A stretch of 64,000 nt of DNA from Rhodobacteraceae bacterium HLUCCA12 (lineage in GTDB: Bacteria > Pseudomonadota > Alphaproteobacteria > Rhodobacterales > Rhodobacteraceae): positions 301,533-365,532 of the forward strand of contig LJSV01000002.1 in the NCBI GenBank assembly GCA_001314715.1, given 5' to 3'. The translations under genes were made by a program, and so were the position numbers. Position 1 is the stretch's first letter. Each line of letters starts with the position of its first letter. The notes below the pieces were generated by a model. That model saw only the letters and a list, made by a program, of their open reading frames with translations. It had not been told where the DNA came from and did not search any database. Below, piece by piece: positions 8,820 through 17,479 of this stretch.

Positions 8820-10409
8820 ATGACCTCCCTGCGCGACGCTGCGATGACCTCCAAGGCCTGGCCTTTCGAAGAGGCGCGCCGGCTGCTCAAACGCTATGAA
8901 AAGGCGCCGCCCGCAAAGGGACATGTCCTCTTTGAAACCGGATACGGCCCCTCGGGCCTGCCGCATATCGGCACCTTTGGCGAGGTGGCGCGCACGACCA
9001 TGATCCGGCGCGCGTTCGAAGTGATTTCCGACATCCCGACCCGGCTGATCTGTTTTTCGGATGACATGGACGGCATGCGCAAGGTGCCTGACAACGTGCC
9101 GAACCCGTCCATGTTGCGCGAACATCTGCAACGGCCGTTGACCGCAGTGCCCGACCCCTTCGGCACCCACGAAAGTTTCGGCCATCACAACAACGCCATG
9201 TTGCGCCGTTTCCTCGACACCTTCGGCTTCGAATACGAGTTCATCTCGGCCACCGATTTCTATAAGTCCGGCCAGTTCGACACCATCCTGCTGCGGGCCG
9301 CCGAACGCTATGACGATCTGATGGCCGTCATGCTGAAAAGCCTGCGCGAAGAGCGCCAGCAGACCTATTCCATCTTTCTGCCGCTGCACCCCGAGACCGG
9401 GCGCGTGCTGTATGTCCCGATCAAGCAGGTCAACGCCCGCGACGGCACGATCACCTTTGACGACGAGACCGGGCGCGAATGGACCCTGCCGGTGACGGGC
9501 GGCAACGTGAAGCTGCAATGGAAGCCCGATTTCGGCGCGCGTTGGGCGGCGCTGGATGTCGATTTCGAAATGTATGGCAAGGACCACAGCACCAACACCC
9601 CGATCTATGACCGGATCTGCGAGATCCTGGGCGGTCGCAAGCCCGAGCATTTCACCTATGAGCTGTTTCTGGACGAGAACGGCGAGAAGATCTCGAAATC
9701 CAAGGGCAACGGGCTGACGATCGACGAGTGGCTGACCTATGCCTCGACCGAAAGCCTGTCCTATTTCATGTATCAAAAGCCCAAGTCCGCGAAACGCCTG
9801 TGGTGGGATGTGATCCCGCGCGCGGTCGATGAATACCACCAGCAGTTGCGCGCCTTTCCCGGCCAGAACGTCGAACAGCAGGTCGCGAACCCGGTCTGGC
9901 ATATCCATGCCGGCAACCCGCCTGAGTCGCACATGGTGGTGCCGTTTTCGATGCTGCTCAACCTGGCCTCGGTCGCGGGGGCATCGGACAAGTCCGGGCT
10001 TTGGGGGTTCATCCGCCGCTATGCGCCTGAGGCAAGCCCCGAAACCCACCCCGATCTGGACGCCGCGGCCGAATGCGCGGTGCGCTATTTCCGTGATTTC
10101 GTCGCACCCAAGCGCGTGTTCCGCCTGCCCACCGACACCGAACGCGCAGCGATCCGGGATCTGGATGGGCGCCTTGCACAGTGGCAGGACGGGCAGGATG
10201 CCGAGGCGTTGCAAAGCATGGTCTTCGCGGTCGGCAAGGACCATGGGTTCGAGCCGTTGCGCGATTGGTTCAAGGCCCTCTACGAGGTTCTTCTGGGGGC
10301 GTCCGAGGGTCCGCGCTTTGGCGGGTTCATCGCGCTTTACGGAATCGCCGAGACCCGCGCGCTGATCGAACGCGCCCTGTCGGGTGAACTGGCCGCACTG
10401 CAGGACTGA
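8820..10409 (+). CDS. lysS: Lysyl-tRNA synthetase, class I
   Basis: Charges tRNA-Lys; this is the archaeal-type class I enzyme, which many alphaproteobacteria carry in place of class II LysRS. 529 residues from ATG 8820 ([20 protein letters not shown]). Catalytic signatures are HIGT at 49-52 within [13 protein letters not shown] and KISKSKGN at 290-297. The helical anticodon-binding domain fills the last third. A 20-codon longer frame exists but the region before 8820 looks like leader. Divergent from the TerB-like gene, 138 bases apart. Confidence 0.96.
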   Translation: MTSLRDAAMTSKAWPFEEARRLLKRYEKAPPAKGHVLFETGYGPSGLPHIGTFGEVARTTMIRRAFEVISDIPTRLICFSDDMDGMRKVPDNVPNPSMLREHLQRPLTAVPDPFGTHESFGHHNNAMLRRFLDTFGFEYEFISATDFYKSGQFDTILLRAAERYDDLMAVMLKSLREERQQTYSIFLPLHPETGRVLYVPIKQVNARDGTITFDDETGREWTLPVTGGNVKLQWKPDFGARWAALDVDFEMYGKDHSTNTPIYDRICEILGGRKPEHFTYELFLDENGEKISKSKGNGLTIDEWLTYASTESLSYFMYQKPKSAKRLWWDVIPRAVDEYHQQLRAFPGQNVEQQVANPVWHIHAGNPPESHMVVPFSMLLNLASVAGASDKSGLWGFIRRYAPEASPETHPDLDAAAECAVRYFRDFVAPKRVFRLPTDTERAAIRDLDGRLAQWQDGQDAEALQSMVFAVGKDHGFEPLRDWFKALYEVLLGASEGPRFGGFIALYGIAETRALIERALSGELAALQD

Positions 10410-10533
10410 CCGGGTGGCGGACGGGGCGCATGGGCTTGTCGGACGCAGCGTTCGCGGCGGTGCGGCGACGATGCCGTTTCCCAAGTCGCGCGAATTGCAC
10501 TAGAAGCGGCGCGATCCGAACCAGGGGGGAGCC

Positions 10534-11337
10534 ATGAGCCGTATCGAAGACCTGTCGCTGAACCATATCACCGTCACTGTCGATGAGGACGCCATCGCCA
10601 CGGTGACGCTGGACCGGGCCGACAAGCGCAACGCGTTGAACGCCGCCTCGGTCGAGGATCTGATCGCGATCTTCTCGTTGCTTCCGCGGGCCGGGGTCCG
10701 GGCAGCGGTGTTGCGTGCCGAGGGGCCGCATTTCTGCGCCGGTCTCGATCTGGTGGAACACCATGCCGAGGACCGGCGCCCCGAGGATTTCATGCATATC
10801 TGCCTGCGCTGGCATGAGGCATTCAACAAGATGGAATACGGTGGCGTGCCGGTCATCGCAGCGCTCAAGGGCGCGGTCGTTGGCGGTGGGCTTGAACTGG
10901 CGTCCGCGGCGCATGTGCGCGTGGCCGATGCCGGCACCTATTTCGCCTTGCCCGAAGGGCAGCGCGGCCTGTTCACCGGCGGCGGCGCGACGATCCGCGT
11001 GGCCGACCTGGTGGGCAAGGCGCGCATGATCGACATGATGCTGACCGGCCGCGTCTATCAGGGGCAGGAGGCCGTCGATCTTGGTCTTGCGCAATACCTG
11101 GCCGACGACACCGAAGCCAAGGCCTATGAAATCGCCCGCGCCGCCGCCAGCAACCCGCCGCTGAGCAATTTCGCCATCTGTTCGGCGATCAGCCATATGC
11201 AGAACATGTCCGCGCTCGATGCCGCCTATGCAGAATCGGTGGTGGCCGGGATCGTCAACACCCAGCCCGACTCGCGCGGGCGCCTGGCCGCCTTTGCCGA
11301 CAAGAGCGCCGCCCGCGTGCGCCCGACCTCGGGGTAA
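10534..11337 (+). CDS. Enoyl-CoA hydratase/isomerase (crotonase) family protein
   Basis: Acyl-CoA-handling enzyme of 267 residues. The oxyanion-hole loops are [12 protein letters not shown] and [22 protein letters not shown]; the usual second catalytic Glu region falls in [29 protein letters not shown] ribosome binding site is six bases before ATG 10534. Flanked by lysS and ribB with separate spacing on both sides, so the pathway cannot be inferred from neighbours. A second paralogue is at 57008-57805. Confidence 0.88.
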   Translation: MSRIEDLSLNHITVTVDEDAIATVTLDRADKRNALNAASVEDLIAIFSLLPRAGVRAAVLRAEGPHFCAGLDLVEHHAEDRRPEDFMHICLRWHEAFNKMEYGGVPVIAALKGAVVGGGLELASAAHVRVADAGTYFALPEGQRGLFTGGGATIRVADLVGKARMIDMMLTGRVYQGQEAVDLGLAQYLADDTEAKAYEIARAAASNPPLSNFAICSAISHMQNMSALDAAYAESVVAGIVNTQPDSRGRLAAFADKSAARVRPTSG

Positions 11338-11476
11338 GGGCGGGCGGTCACACCGGGTCAGGCATGGCGGCCCTGCGCATTCGCGCACGCCGCCACCGCG
11401 CCGGTGCACCGATCGCCCCCTTTCCCCCGCCCGGCCCTTGCGCTATCTGGGCGGGAACACAGGAAAGGATGGGACC

Positions 11477-12595
11477 ATGAGCTTCGAGACCCCGGGCCCG
11501 GTCGAGGAAAACTGGCGCGATGCCATATCCAACATAGAAGAGATCATCGACGATGCGCGCAACGGCCGCATGTTCGTGCTGGTCGACCATGAGGACCGCG
11601 AGAACGAGGGCGACCTGGTGATCCCGGCACAGATGTGCACGCCCGAGGCGATCAACTTCATGGCCACGCACGGGCGCGGCCTGATCTGCCTGTCGATGCC
11701 GGGAAGCCGGATCGACGCGCTGGGCCTGCCGTTGATGTCCACCAACAACGCCTCGCGCCACGAGACCGCGTTCACCGTGTCGATCGAGGCGCGCGAGGGC
11801 GTGACCACGGGCATTTCCGCCTATGACCGTGCCCGCACCGTCGCCGTCGCCATCGACCCCACCAAGACCGGCGCCGATATCGCCACGCCGGGCCATATCT
11901 TTCCGCTGCGCGCGCGCGAGGGCGGGGTGCTGGTGCGTGCCGGCCATACCGAGGCCGCGGTCGATATCGCGCGACTTGCGGGGCTGAACCCGTCGGGCGT
12001 GATCTGCGAGATCATGAAGGACGACGGCGAGATGGCGCGGCTGCCCGACCTGATTGCCTTTGCGCAAAAGCACGGGCTGAAGATCGGCACGATCAGCGAC
12101 CTGATCGCCTATCGCCGGCGCAACGACAACCTCGTGCGCGAAACCGAAACCCGCGACGTGGTGTCGATCCATGGCGGTGAATGGCAGATGCGTGTCTTTA
12201 CCGACCAGACCCAGGGGGCCGAGCATGTGGCCCTGTCCAAGGGCGACCTGTCCACGCCCGATCCGGTTCTGGTGCGGATGCACGCCCTGAACCCGATCGA
12301 GGACGTTCTGGGTGTCGGGGCCGACCATGCCGGCGACCTGCGTGGCGCGATGAAGGTCATCGCCGACGAGGGGCGCGGCGTGGTCGTGTTGCTGCGCGAC
12401 ACAGCGATGAAACTGCACCTTGATGACGGCCACTCGCCGCAAACGCTGCGCCGTTACGGGCTGGGCGCCCAGATTCTGGCGGCATTGAACCTGCACGATC
12501 TGATCCTGGTGACCAATTCGCCCACGCCGCGCGTCGTCGGGCTGGACGCCTATGGACTGAGGATCGCGGGCACCCGCCCGATCCCGAAGGAGTGA
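11477..12595 (+). CDS. ribB: 3,4-dihydroxy-2-butanone 4-phosphate synthase with degenerate GTP cyclohydrolase II domain
   Basis: Makes the four-carbon unit of riboflavin from ribulose 5-phosphate. 372 residues. Residues 1-210 are a complete RibB domain (VDHEDRENEGDLVIPAQ, NNASRHETAFTVSIE, TPGHIFPLRA, RAGHTEAAVDIARLAGL). The C-terminal ~160 residues align with RibA, but the zinc cysteines are absent (MHALNPIEDVLGVG where RibA has HSECLTGD..RCDCG) and there is no cysteine at all after residue 210; the arginine-rich RQEGRGIGL motif is lost too. This is the RibBX architecture known from Proteobacteria. Three bases separate it from ribH. No FMN riboswitch is visible in the 139 bases upstream. Confidence 0.93.
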   Translation: MSFETPGPVEENWRDAISNIEEIIDDARNGRMFVLVDHEDRENEGDLVIPAQMCTPEAINFMATHGRGLICLSMPGSRIDALGLPLMSTNNASRHETAFTVSIEAREGVTTGISAYDRARTVAVAIDPTKTGADIATPGHIFPLRAREGGVLVRAGHTEAAVDIARLAGLNPSGVICEIMKDDGEMARLPDLIAFAQKHGLKIGTISDLIAYRRRNDNLVRETETRDVVSIHGGEWQMRVFTDQTQGAEHVALSKGDLSTPDPVLVRMHALNPIEDVLGVGADHAGDLRGAMKVIADEGRGVVVLLRDTAMKLHLDDGHSPQTLRRYGLGAQILAALNLHDLILVTNSPTPRVVGLDAYGLRIAGTRPIPKE

Positions 12596-12598
12596 GTC

Positions 12599-13147
12599 AT
12601 GGCCGGAACCAGCCATCATACCCTGCCGTTGCCGCGCCTCGACAATCCCGCGAAGGTGCTGATCGTGGTTGCGCCCTATTACAAGGATATCGCCGATAAT
12701 CTGGTGGCCGGGGCGCGGGCTGTCTTGCAAGAGGCCGGAGCCAGCGATGTCCTGATCGAGGTTCCGGGCGCGCTGGAAGTGCCGGTCGCCATCGCCCAGG
12801 CGCATCGCATGGCGGATTTCGACGGCTATGTCGCGCTTGGCTGTGTGATCCGCGGCGAGACCACGCATTATGACACCGTGTGCAACGACAGTTCTCGTGC
12901 GTTGACCCTTTTGGGGTTGCAAGGCGCGTGTATCGGCAACGGCATCCTGACCGTCGAGAACCATACGCAGGCCGCCGTTCGCGCCGATCCGAAGGCGCAA
13001 AACAAGGGCGGCGGTGCGGCGGCGGCCGCGTTGCATCTGATCGCGCTGGGGCGGCGCTGGGGCGGCGAGCGCCGCGATGTCGGCTTTCGTCCCCAGGGCG
13101 AGGAGATCCAGCTTGCACAGTCCGGTGACGGGGGTGCCCGGACATGA
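12599..13147 (+). CDS. ribH: 6,7-dimethyl-8-ribityllumazine synthase
   Basis: Condenses the RibB product with the pyrimidine intermediate, the step before riboflavin synthase. 182 residues, slightly long because of an extra C-terminal tail after RRDVGFRPQGEEIQ. Family signatures: VVAPYYKDIADNLVAGA, EVPGALEVPVAI, GCVIRGETTHYDTVCND and GILTVENHTQA. It follows ribB after three bases and overlaps nusB by four (ATGA), the ribB-ribH-nusB order common in Rhodobacteraceae. Riboflavin synthase (ribE) is about 25 kb away. Confidence 0.95.
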   Translation: MAGTSHHTLPLPRLDNPAKVLIVVAPYYKDIADNLVAGARAVLQEAGASDVLIEVPGALEVPVAIAQAHRMADFDGYVALGCVIRGETTHYDTVCNDSSRALTLLGLQGACIGNGILTVENHTQAAVRADPKAQNKGGGAAAAALHLIALGRRWGGERRDVGFRPQGEEIQLAQSGDGGART

Positions 13148-13605
13148 GCGGCAAGGACAGGCGCGCGCTGCGTGCCGCGGCGCGCTTTTATGCCGTTCAG
13201 GCGCTGTTCCAGATGGAAAAATCGGGCCAGACCGTCGAAGCGGTGCGGCGTGAATTCGAAACCCATCGCATCGGCGCCGAGGGGGCCGATGGCACCTGGG
13301 TCGAGGCCGATGTGGCGCATTTCGGGCGGCTGCTGGACCTTGCCGTCAACTACCAGGCACGGATCGACCAACTCACCGACCGGGCGCTGGTGGCCAAATG
13401 GCCCATCGCGCGCATCGATCCCACCTTGCGCGCGCTGTTTCGCACCGCCGGGGCCGAAATGCTGGAAACCGACACGCCCGCGCGCGTCGTGATCACCGAG
13501 TTCGTGCAAATCGCGCAGGCCTTCTTTTCCGAAGGGCGCGAGGCCAAGTTCGTCAATGCGGTTCTGGACCACATGGCGCATGAGGCCAAACCCGACGCCT
13601 TTTGA
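13144..13605 (+). CDS. nusB: Transcription antitermination protein NusB
   Basis: RNA-binding helical protein that with NusE forms the boxA-recognising complex needed for rRNA transcription. 153 residues. The N-terminal basic helix RRALRAAARFYAVQALFQME and the C-terminal VVITEFVQIAQAFFSEG / FVNAVLDHMA helices are typical. Start ATG 13144 overlaps the ribH stop, indicating coupling. Operon end: the next gene starts 87 bases later with its own AGGAGA site. Confidence 0.93.
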   Translation: MSGKDRRALRAAARFYAVQALFQMEKSGQTVEAVRREFETHRIGAEGADGTWVEADVAHFGRLLDLAVNYQARIDQLTDRALVAKWPIARIDPTLRALFRTAGAEMLETDTPARVVITEFVQIAQAFFSEGREAKFVNAVLDHMAHEAKPDAF

Positions 13606-13692
13606 GCGCGCGTTCAGGCGCGACAGATTGGCACCTCGAACCGGGGCGCACGCTCACTATATCCTGATGGTGTCGAACACAGGAGATACGCA

Positions 13693-14016
13693 ATGCCCGA
13701 GCTTGTGAAACTCTATATCCGGCAGGTGCTGATCGGCTTTGCGCTGGCAGGGGTTTTCGTGGCGGCCCTGCTTTGGGCCGATGTCGCGCGCCTGCGCAGC
13801 CTGATCTTGGCGACAGATGGCGGCTGGATCGCGCTTTTCCTGCTGTTCTTTTTCAATGGGCTGGTTTTTGCCGGGGTGCAGTTCGCAATCCGCGTGATGC
13901 AGATGGCCGAACCCGAAAAGCCCGATGACGATGCGGGCCATCGCGATGCCGTGCCGACGCTTGAACCGGCAGTCGTGCGCGTGTCGAAGGCAGTGGCGGG
14001 CCCGCAGCGACCGTGA
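13693..14016 (+). CDS. Conserved two-helix membrane protein, function unknown
   Basis: 107 residues. Two hydrophobic segments, about residues 10-28 (QVLIGFALAGVFVAALLWA) and 44-66 (GWIALFLLFFFNGLVFAGVQFAI), are joined by a short linker with basic residues (DVARLRS), followed by a hydrophilic acidic tail (EPEKPDDDAG). An AGGAGATAC ribosome binding site supports ATG 13693. I recognise no domain; similar short proteins are found beside nusB in related genomes as far as I recall, which does not give a function. The gene ends 34 bases before the structured RNA on the other strand. Confidence 0.75.
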   Translation: MPELVKLYIRQVLIGFALAGVFVAALLWADVARLRSLILATDGGWIALFLLFFFNGLVFAGVQFAIRVMQMAEPEKPDDDAGHRDAVPTLEPAVVRVSKAVAGPQRP

Positions 14017-14049
14017 GAGGCTTCGATTTCCCGAGAGCCTGACGAATCA

Positions 14050-14158
14050 GGTGGGCGCCAGATACCAGGGCCAGGACCCTGACAGAGCCAGCTCCCTCGG
14101 TAATGCTTATCGGCCACTGGAAAAAGGCCTTGCACGAGAAGAGCAGAACCCGCCACCC
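14050..14158 (-). ncRNA. Candidate structured small RNA with 6S-like architecture
   Basis: The 245-base gap between 14016 and mmcB codes for no protein but folds well when read on the minus strand. A closing stem GGGTGGCG/CGCCCACC (one bulge) encloses an asymmetric bubble; the 3' side of the bubble carries the hairpin CAGGG-TCCTGG-CCCTG; a 9-pair apical stem GCTCTTCTCG/CGAGGGAGC (one bulge, two G-U) leads to a terminal hairpin closed by TGC/GCA and GGCC/GGCC. Closing stem, central bubble with a 3'-side hairpin and long apical arm is the layout of 6S RNA. At about 110 nt it is short for 6S. A matching promoter lies just upstream. The 3' end is uncertain; a CCTGA-TTCG-TCAGG hairpin ends at 14038. 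Confidence 0.5.
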
Positions 14159-14161
14159 AAC

Positions 14162-14190
14162 AATGTAGGTCTGACGCGATCCGCCTGCAA
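14162..14190 (-). promoter_or_regulatory. Sigma-70-type promoter of the small RNA
   Basis: Read on the minus strand: TTGCAG (14190-14185), a 17-base spacer, TACATT (14167-14162). The expected start, 6-8 bases on, falls at the first bases of the closing stem of the small RNA. Spacing and -35 type equal those of the rnpB, ffs and tRNA-His promoters in this window. Confidence 0.6.
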
Positions 14191-14261
14191 GGGGCATGCG
14201 CCGCCACGCGGCGCGTGTCATGCGCTGGACAGCGCGCCGTCCGCGCCCCATATCGAACTGC

Positions 14262-14753
14262 ATGGACGAGACTGACGACAAGGCGCCCGTGCCCCATCGC
14301 CCGGCTGCCGCCATCGGGCAGCAGTCGCCGGTGCCGGCACCGGGGCAGCGCCTGGCGCGCGGGGTCTGCCGAATGCTGCGCTCGCTGGATTTCGCAACGC
14401 TGGACGAGGTCGTGCCGCGTCCGGGGCTGCGGGTCGATGTGATGGCACTGGGACCGAAGGGCGAAATCTGGGTCGTCGAGTGCAAATCCAGCCGTGCCGA
14501 TTATACCGCCGACCGCAAATGGCAGGGCTATCTTGACTGGTGCGACCGATTCTTCTGGGCTGTTCCGGCCGATTTTCCGATGGACCTGTTGCCGGACGGG
14601 GCCGGACGGATCGTTGCCGACGATTTCGGCGCCGAGATCCTGCGCATGGCGCCGGACACGCGGCTGGCGCCGGCGCGCCGCAGGGCGCTGACGCTGCGCT
14701 TTGCCCGGATGGCGGCATGGCGTCACATGGGGCTGCGCGATCCGCGGCCATAA
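14262..14753 (+). CDS. mmcB: MmcB family DNA repair protein
   Basis: 163 residues. MmcB was named in Caulobacter as a DNA-damage-related protein; the fold is a PD-(D/E)xK-type nuclease core, seen here as GLRVDVMALGPKGEIWVVECKSS with Asp and Glu-x-Lys in place, followed by ADYTADRKWQGYLDWCDRFFWAVP. Start ATG 14262 follows the small RNA's divergent promoter and precedes the conserved part; the first 35 residues are low-complexity Pro/Ala. Single gene, closed by the hairpin at 14769. Biochemical activity is inferred from the family. Confidence 0.85.
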   Translation: MDETDDKAPVPHRPAAAIGQQSPVPAPGQRLARGVCRMLRSLDFATLDEVVPRPGLRVDVMALGPKGEIWVVECKSSRADYTADRKWQGYLDWCDRFFWAVPADFPMDLLPDGAGRIVADDFGAEILRMAPDTRLAPARRRALTLRFARMAAWRHMGLRDPRP

Positions 14754-14768
14754 GGCGCCGCAAATGCA

Positions 14769-14795
14769 GACGCCCCGCCAAGTGGGCGGGGCGTC
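14769..14795. terminator. Hairpin between convergent mmcB and cytochrome c genes
   Basis: GACGCCCCGCC at 14769-14779 pairs perfectly over 11 bases with GGCGGGGCGTC at 14785-14795, with a 5-base loop. It lies between two convergent stops and could serve both. There is no long T run on either side, so termination strength is uncertain. Confidence 0.6.
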
Positions 14796-14816
14796 GCAGG
14801 GAATTCGCAGTTGGTC

Positions 14817-15242
14817 TTATTCGCCGTTCAGCGATTCCAGATAGGCATACATGTCTTCGGCGCCGGACCGCATCTGGAAGTTCATCGGCGAACGCGCCGA
14901 GGAATCGCCGGTCACGTCGCGGATGAAGGCCGTCGGGTTCTGGACGTATTCGACAAAGCTTTCCTCGTCCCAGACCAGCCCGTCCTCGCCGGCTTGAACC
15001 AGCGCATCGCTATAGCGGAACCCTTCCACGGTTCCGGCCTGACGACCGATCACGCCATAAAGGTTGGGTCCGACGCGACCGCCGTTCTGGATGGCATCGC
15101 CTTCGGGGGGGGCAATCATGTGGCAGGCCCGGCACTGGCGCCATTGCTGCTCACCGGCCTCGGGATCGGCTGCGAAAGCGGCGGAGCCCGTCAGCCCAAA
15201 GGTGGCGGCTGCGAGCGCGGAGAGTGCTGTCTTGGCGTTCAT
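14817..15242 (-). CDS. Cytochrome c2/c550-type electron carrier
   Basis: Soluble periplasmic class I cytochrome c of 141 residues. Signal peptide MNAKTALSALAAATFGLTGSAAFA, then ADPEAG; heme-binding CRACH at 37-41; a conserved GPNLYGVIGRQAGT; and SPMNFQM near the C-terminus supplying the axial Met. This is the arrangement of Rhodobacter cytochrome c2 and Paracoccus c550, which shuttle electrons between the bc1 complex and oxidase or reaction centre. ATG 15242 is chosen as it begins the signal peptide; a 12-residue longer frame is unlikely. A GGGAC-A-GTCCC dyad stands in the leader at 15265-15275. Confidence 0.9.
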   Translation of the reverse strand: MNAKTALSALAAATFGLTGSAAFAADPEAGEQQWRQCRACHMIAPPEGDAIQNGGRVGPNLYGVIGRQAGTVEGFRYSDALVQAGEDGLVWDEESFVEYVQNPTAFIRDVTGDSSARSPMNFQMRSGAEDMYAYLESLNGE

Positions 15243-15371
15243 GGCTTCCTCATTTCGTTCATTTGGGACAGTCCCCATGACTGTATTAGATGCACCTCAC
15301 AGCGCAAAAATTCAAGCGTTGACGCCTGACGGGCATGCTACCGACTGTCACAGAGCGGGCGATTATGACGA

Positions 15372-16178
15372 TCACGGTTTCAGTCGAAAGCCCTTGCGGA
15401 ACCAATACCACCCCAATGCCGAAAATGCGGTTGCGGTCGCCGTGATGATGGCAAGGGCGAGCACCGGGTTGCTGTCCGACACACCCAGAAAGCCATACCG
15501 CGCGCCGTCGATCAGATAGAAGACCGGGTTCAGGTGGCTGATCGTCTGCAACCAGCCGGGCAGGGTTTCCAGCGAATAGAACGTGCCCGACAGGAACGAT
15601 AACGGCGTGACGATGAAATTGGTGATCGCGGCGATCTGATCGAACTTGTTCGACAGGATTCCCGCCACGATTCCCAGCGCGCCCAGCATCGCGGCTCCGA
15701 TCAGGACCACGACCAGCAGCCAGATCGGATTTGCCGGCACCAGCCCCAGCGTCAACCACAGCGCCGCGGTGATGATCAGCGCCACGATCAGCCCCCGCGC
15801 CGCGCCTCCGGCCAGAAAGCCCGCAACCAGTTCCGCCGGCGAGAGCGGTGGCATCAGTGTATCGACGATATTGCCCTGAACCTTGGAAATCACGATCGAC
15901 GACGAGGTGTTGGCAAAGGCGTTCTGGATCACCGTCATCATCAGGATGCCCGGCGCCAGAAAGGCCACGAAATCAACGCCCATCACCGGCCCGCGCGACG
16001 GGCCGATGGCCAGGTTGAAAACGGTCAAGAACAGCCCGGCGGTGATCAGCGGTGCGGCCAGCGTCTGGGTCCATACGGCCATGAAGCGCCGCGTTTCACG
16101 CATGGACAGGGTCTGCAGTCCCAGCCAGTTGACACGTCCGAATCGGCGCTCACCCATGTTGCGGTGCATGATCGACAT
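15372..16178 (-). CDS. ABC-2 type transporter permease
   Basis: 268 residues with about six membrane helices and the ABC-2 permease signatures: a cytosolic N-terminus, ETRRFMAVWTQTLAAPLI, LAPGILMMTVIQNAFANTSSSIVISK, DTLMPPLSPAELVAGF, and LSFLSGTFYSLETLPGWLQTISHLNPVFYLIDGARYG. Such permeases export drugs, polysaccharides or lipids, driven by a separate ATPase. No ATPase gene adjoins it: neighbours are cytochrome c and gcrA. The start could also be Met 4 or Met 8 of this frame. Substrate unknown. Confidence 0.87.
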   Translation of the reverse strand: MSIMHRNMGERRFGRVNWLGLQTLSMRETRRFMAVWTQTLAAPLITAGLFLTVFNLAIGPSRGPVMGVDFVAFLAPGILMMTVIQNAFANTSSSIVISKVQGNIVDTLMPPLSPAELVAGFLAGGAARGLIVALIITAALWLTLGLVPANPIWLLVVVLIGAAMLGALGIVAGILSNKFDQIAAITNFIVTPLSFLSGTFYSLETLPGWLQTISHLNPVFYLIDGARYGFLGVSDSNPVLALAIITATATAFSALGWYWFRKGFRLKP

Positions 16179-16317
16179 TCTCCTGGTTTTTCGTCTCGGC
16201 CATTGCCATTGATGCGGGCGCCTTGTATCTCAACCCGTCCCCGATAGAATAGGGGCAAAACGAAATGAGCGGCACGCGGCCGGTTGGCTGCGCTTGCCGT
16301 ATTGCGGAGTCGAGAGC

Positions 16318-16959
16318 ATGTCCTGGACCGACGAGCGCGTTGAACTGCTCAAGAAGATGTGGACCGAAGGTAAGTCGGCCTCGCAGATCGCCAAGGAACT
16401 GGGGTCCGTGACCCGCAACGCGGTGATCGGCAAGGTGCACCGGTTGGGCCTGTCCAGCCGCGGCAGCGACGCCGGCAACAGCGCGCCGCCGGCATCCGAA
16501 ACCCCCGCGCCCGCCGCCCCCGCGGCCGAGGCCCCGCGTGCCAAGGCACCGGCGACCGAGGCGCGCCGCGCGGCCGAGCCCGAGACCCCGGAGGCAAGTC
16601 CCGCCGATCCGGTGACGGACGAGAATGCCGCCCCTGACGATAAGGCGGGCGCCAGCGTGGTTCCGATGCCCGGCGGGCGCCGCCCCATCGTGCCCGCGGG
16701 TCAGCCGCTGCCGCCGCAACCCTCGGCCAATGAAATCTCGCCCGAGGCGCTGGCCAATGTCCGCGAGATCGAGAAATCGGCGCGCAAGCTGAGCCTGATG
16801 GAACTGACCGAACGGACCTGCAAATGGCCCATCGGCGATCCGGCGACCGAGGAATTCTGGTTTTGCGGTCTGCCCGCCGTGGCCGGAAAGCCGTATTGCG
16901 AGGCGCATGTCTCGGTCGCGTTCCAGCCGATGCAGGCCCGCCGCGACCGGCGCCGCTGA
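16318..16959 (+). CDS. gcrA: Cell cycle regulator GcrA
   Basis: Sigma70 cofactor that in Caulobacter activates promoters carrying methylated GANTC sites. 213 residues. The N-terminal DNA-binding part MSWTDERVELLKKMW..GKSASQIAKELG..TRNAVIGKVHRLGL is very well conserved; a long Ala/Pro/Glu-rich linker (about residues 55-130) follows; the C-terminal module ELTERTCKWPIGDPATEEFWFCG..YCEAHVSVAFQP is the sigma-binding domain. ATG 16318 gives the canonical start MSWTDER. A GAGTC (CcrM-type GANTC) sits at 16307-16311 right in the leader. Divergent from the ABC permease. Confidence 0.95.
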   Translation: MSWTDERVELLKKMWTEGKSASQIAKELGSVTRNAVIGKVHRLGLSSRGSDAGNSAPPASETPAPAAPAAEAPRAKAPATEARRAAEPETPEASPADPVTDENAAPDDKAGASVVPMPGGRRPIVPAGQPLPPQPSANEISPEALANVREIEKSARKLSLMELTERTCKWPIGDPATEEFWFCGLPAVAGKPYCEAHVSVAFQPMQARRDRRR

Positions 16960-16999
16960 CCTCTGCCGCGCGGTTGCGTGAATGGCGTCCGGGTGCGGC

Positions 17000-17407
17000 T
17001 CATTCCCACCAGCGGTCGATCGCGGCGATGTCGTCGTCCGACCAGCCCAGATGGTGCGCCAGTTCGTGCACGAAGATATGGGTCACCAGCTGATCCAGCG
17101 TGACATCGCCACGCGCCAGCCATTCGTCCAGGATCGCCGCGCGAAAGAGCCAGATGACATCGGGGCGACCGGGGCTGTCGAACACCGATTTCTGCGTCAG
17201 CGGCACCCCGTCGTAAAGGCCCGTCAGTTCGAACGGGTCCTCGATGCCGAGATCGGTCAAGATGTCGTCGGGGGCAAAATCCACCACCTGCACCGCGACC
17301 TCGCGCGCCGCACCGGCAAAGGGTTCGGGCAGCGCCGAACGAGCCCGGTCGGCCAGGGTTTCGATATCGTCGAGGCTGGGCGCCAGGCGCCCGGTCCAGT
17401 CGGTCAT
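17000..17407 (-). CDS. Zincin-like metallopeptidase family protein
   Basis: 135 residues of the small metallopeptidase family once called DUF1025. The zinc motif HELAH occupies 114-118 in HIFVHELAHHLGWSDDDI, with the following Asp-rich helix that supplies the third ligand in this fold. The frame starts at ATG 17407 (MTDWTGRL); longer frames run antisense to gltX. Substrate and biological role are not known. It ends 40 bases after gcrA's stop, convergent, and is divergent from gltX with 72 bases between. Confidence 0.85.
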   Translation of the reverse strand: MTDWTGRLAPSLDDIETLADRARSALPEPFAGAAREVAVQVVDFAPDDILTDLGIEDPFELTGLYDGVPLTQKSVFDSPGRPDVIWLFRAAILDEWLARGDVTLDQLVTHIFVHELAHHLGWSDDDIAAIDRWWE

Positions 17408-17479
17408 TGCGGCGCTCCCGCGGTGGGCATGGACAAAGGCGCGCGCTTGTGAAAAAGAGCCGCGATCAGGAGATCCGCC

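Noticed and set aside
11338..11476. FMN riboswitch (RFN element) before ribB, and likewise 38089-38280 before ribE
   Set aside because: None of the conserved RFN segments is present in either leader.
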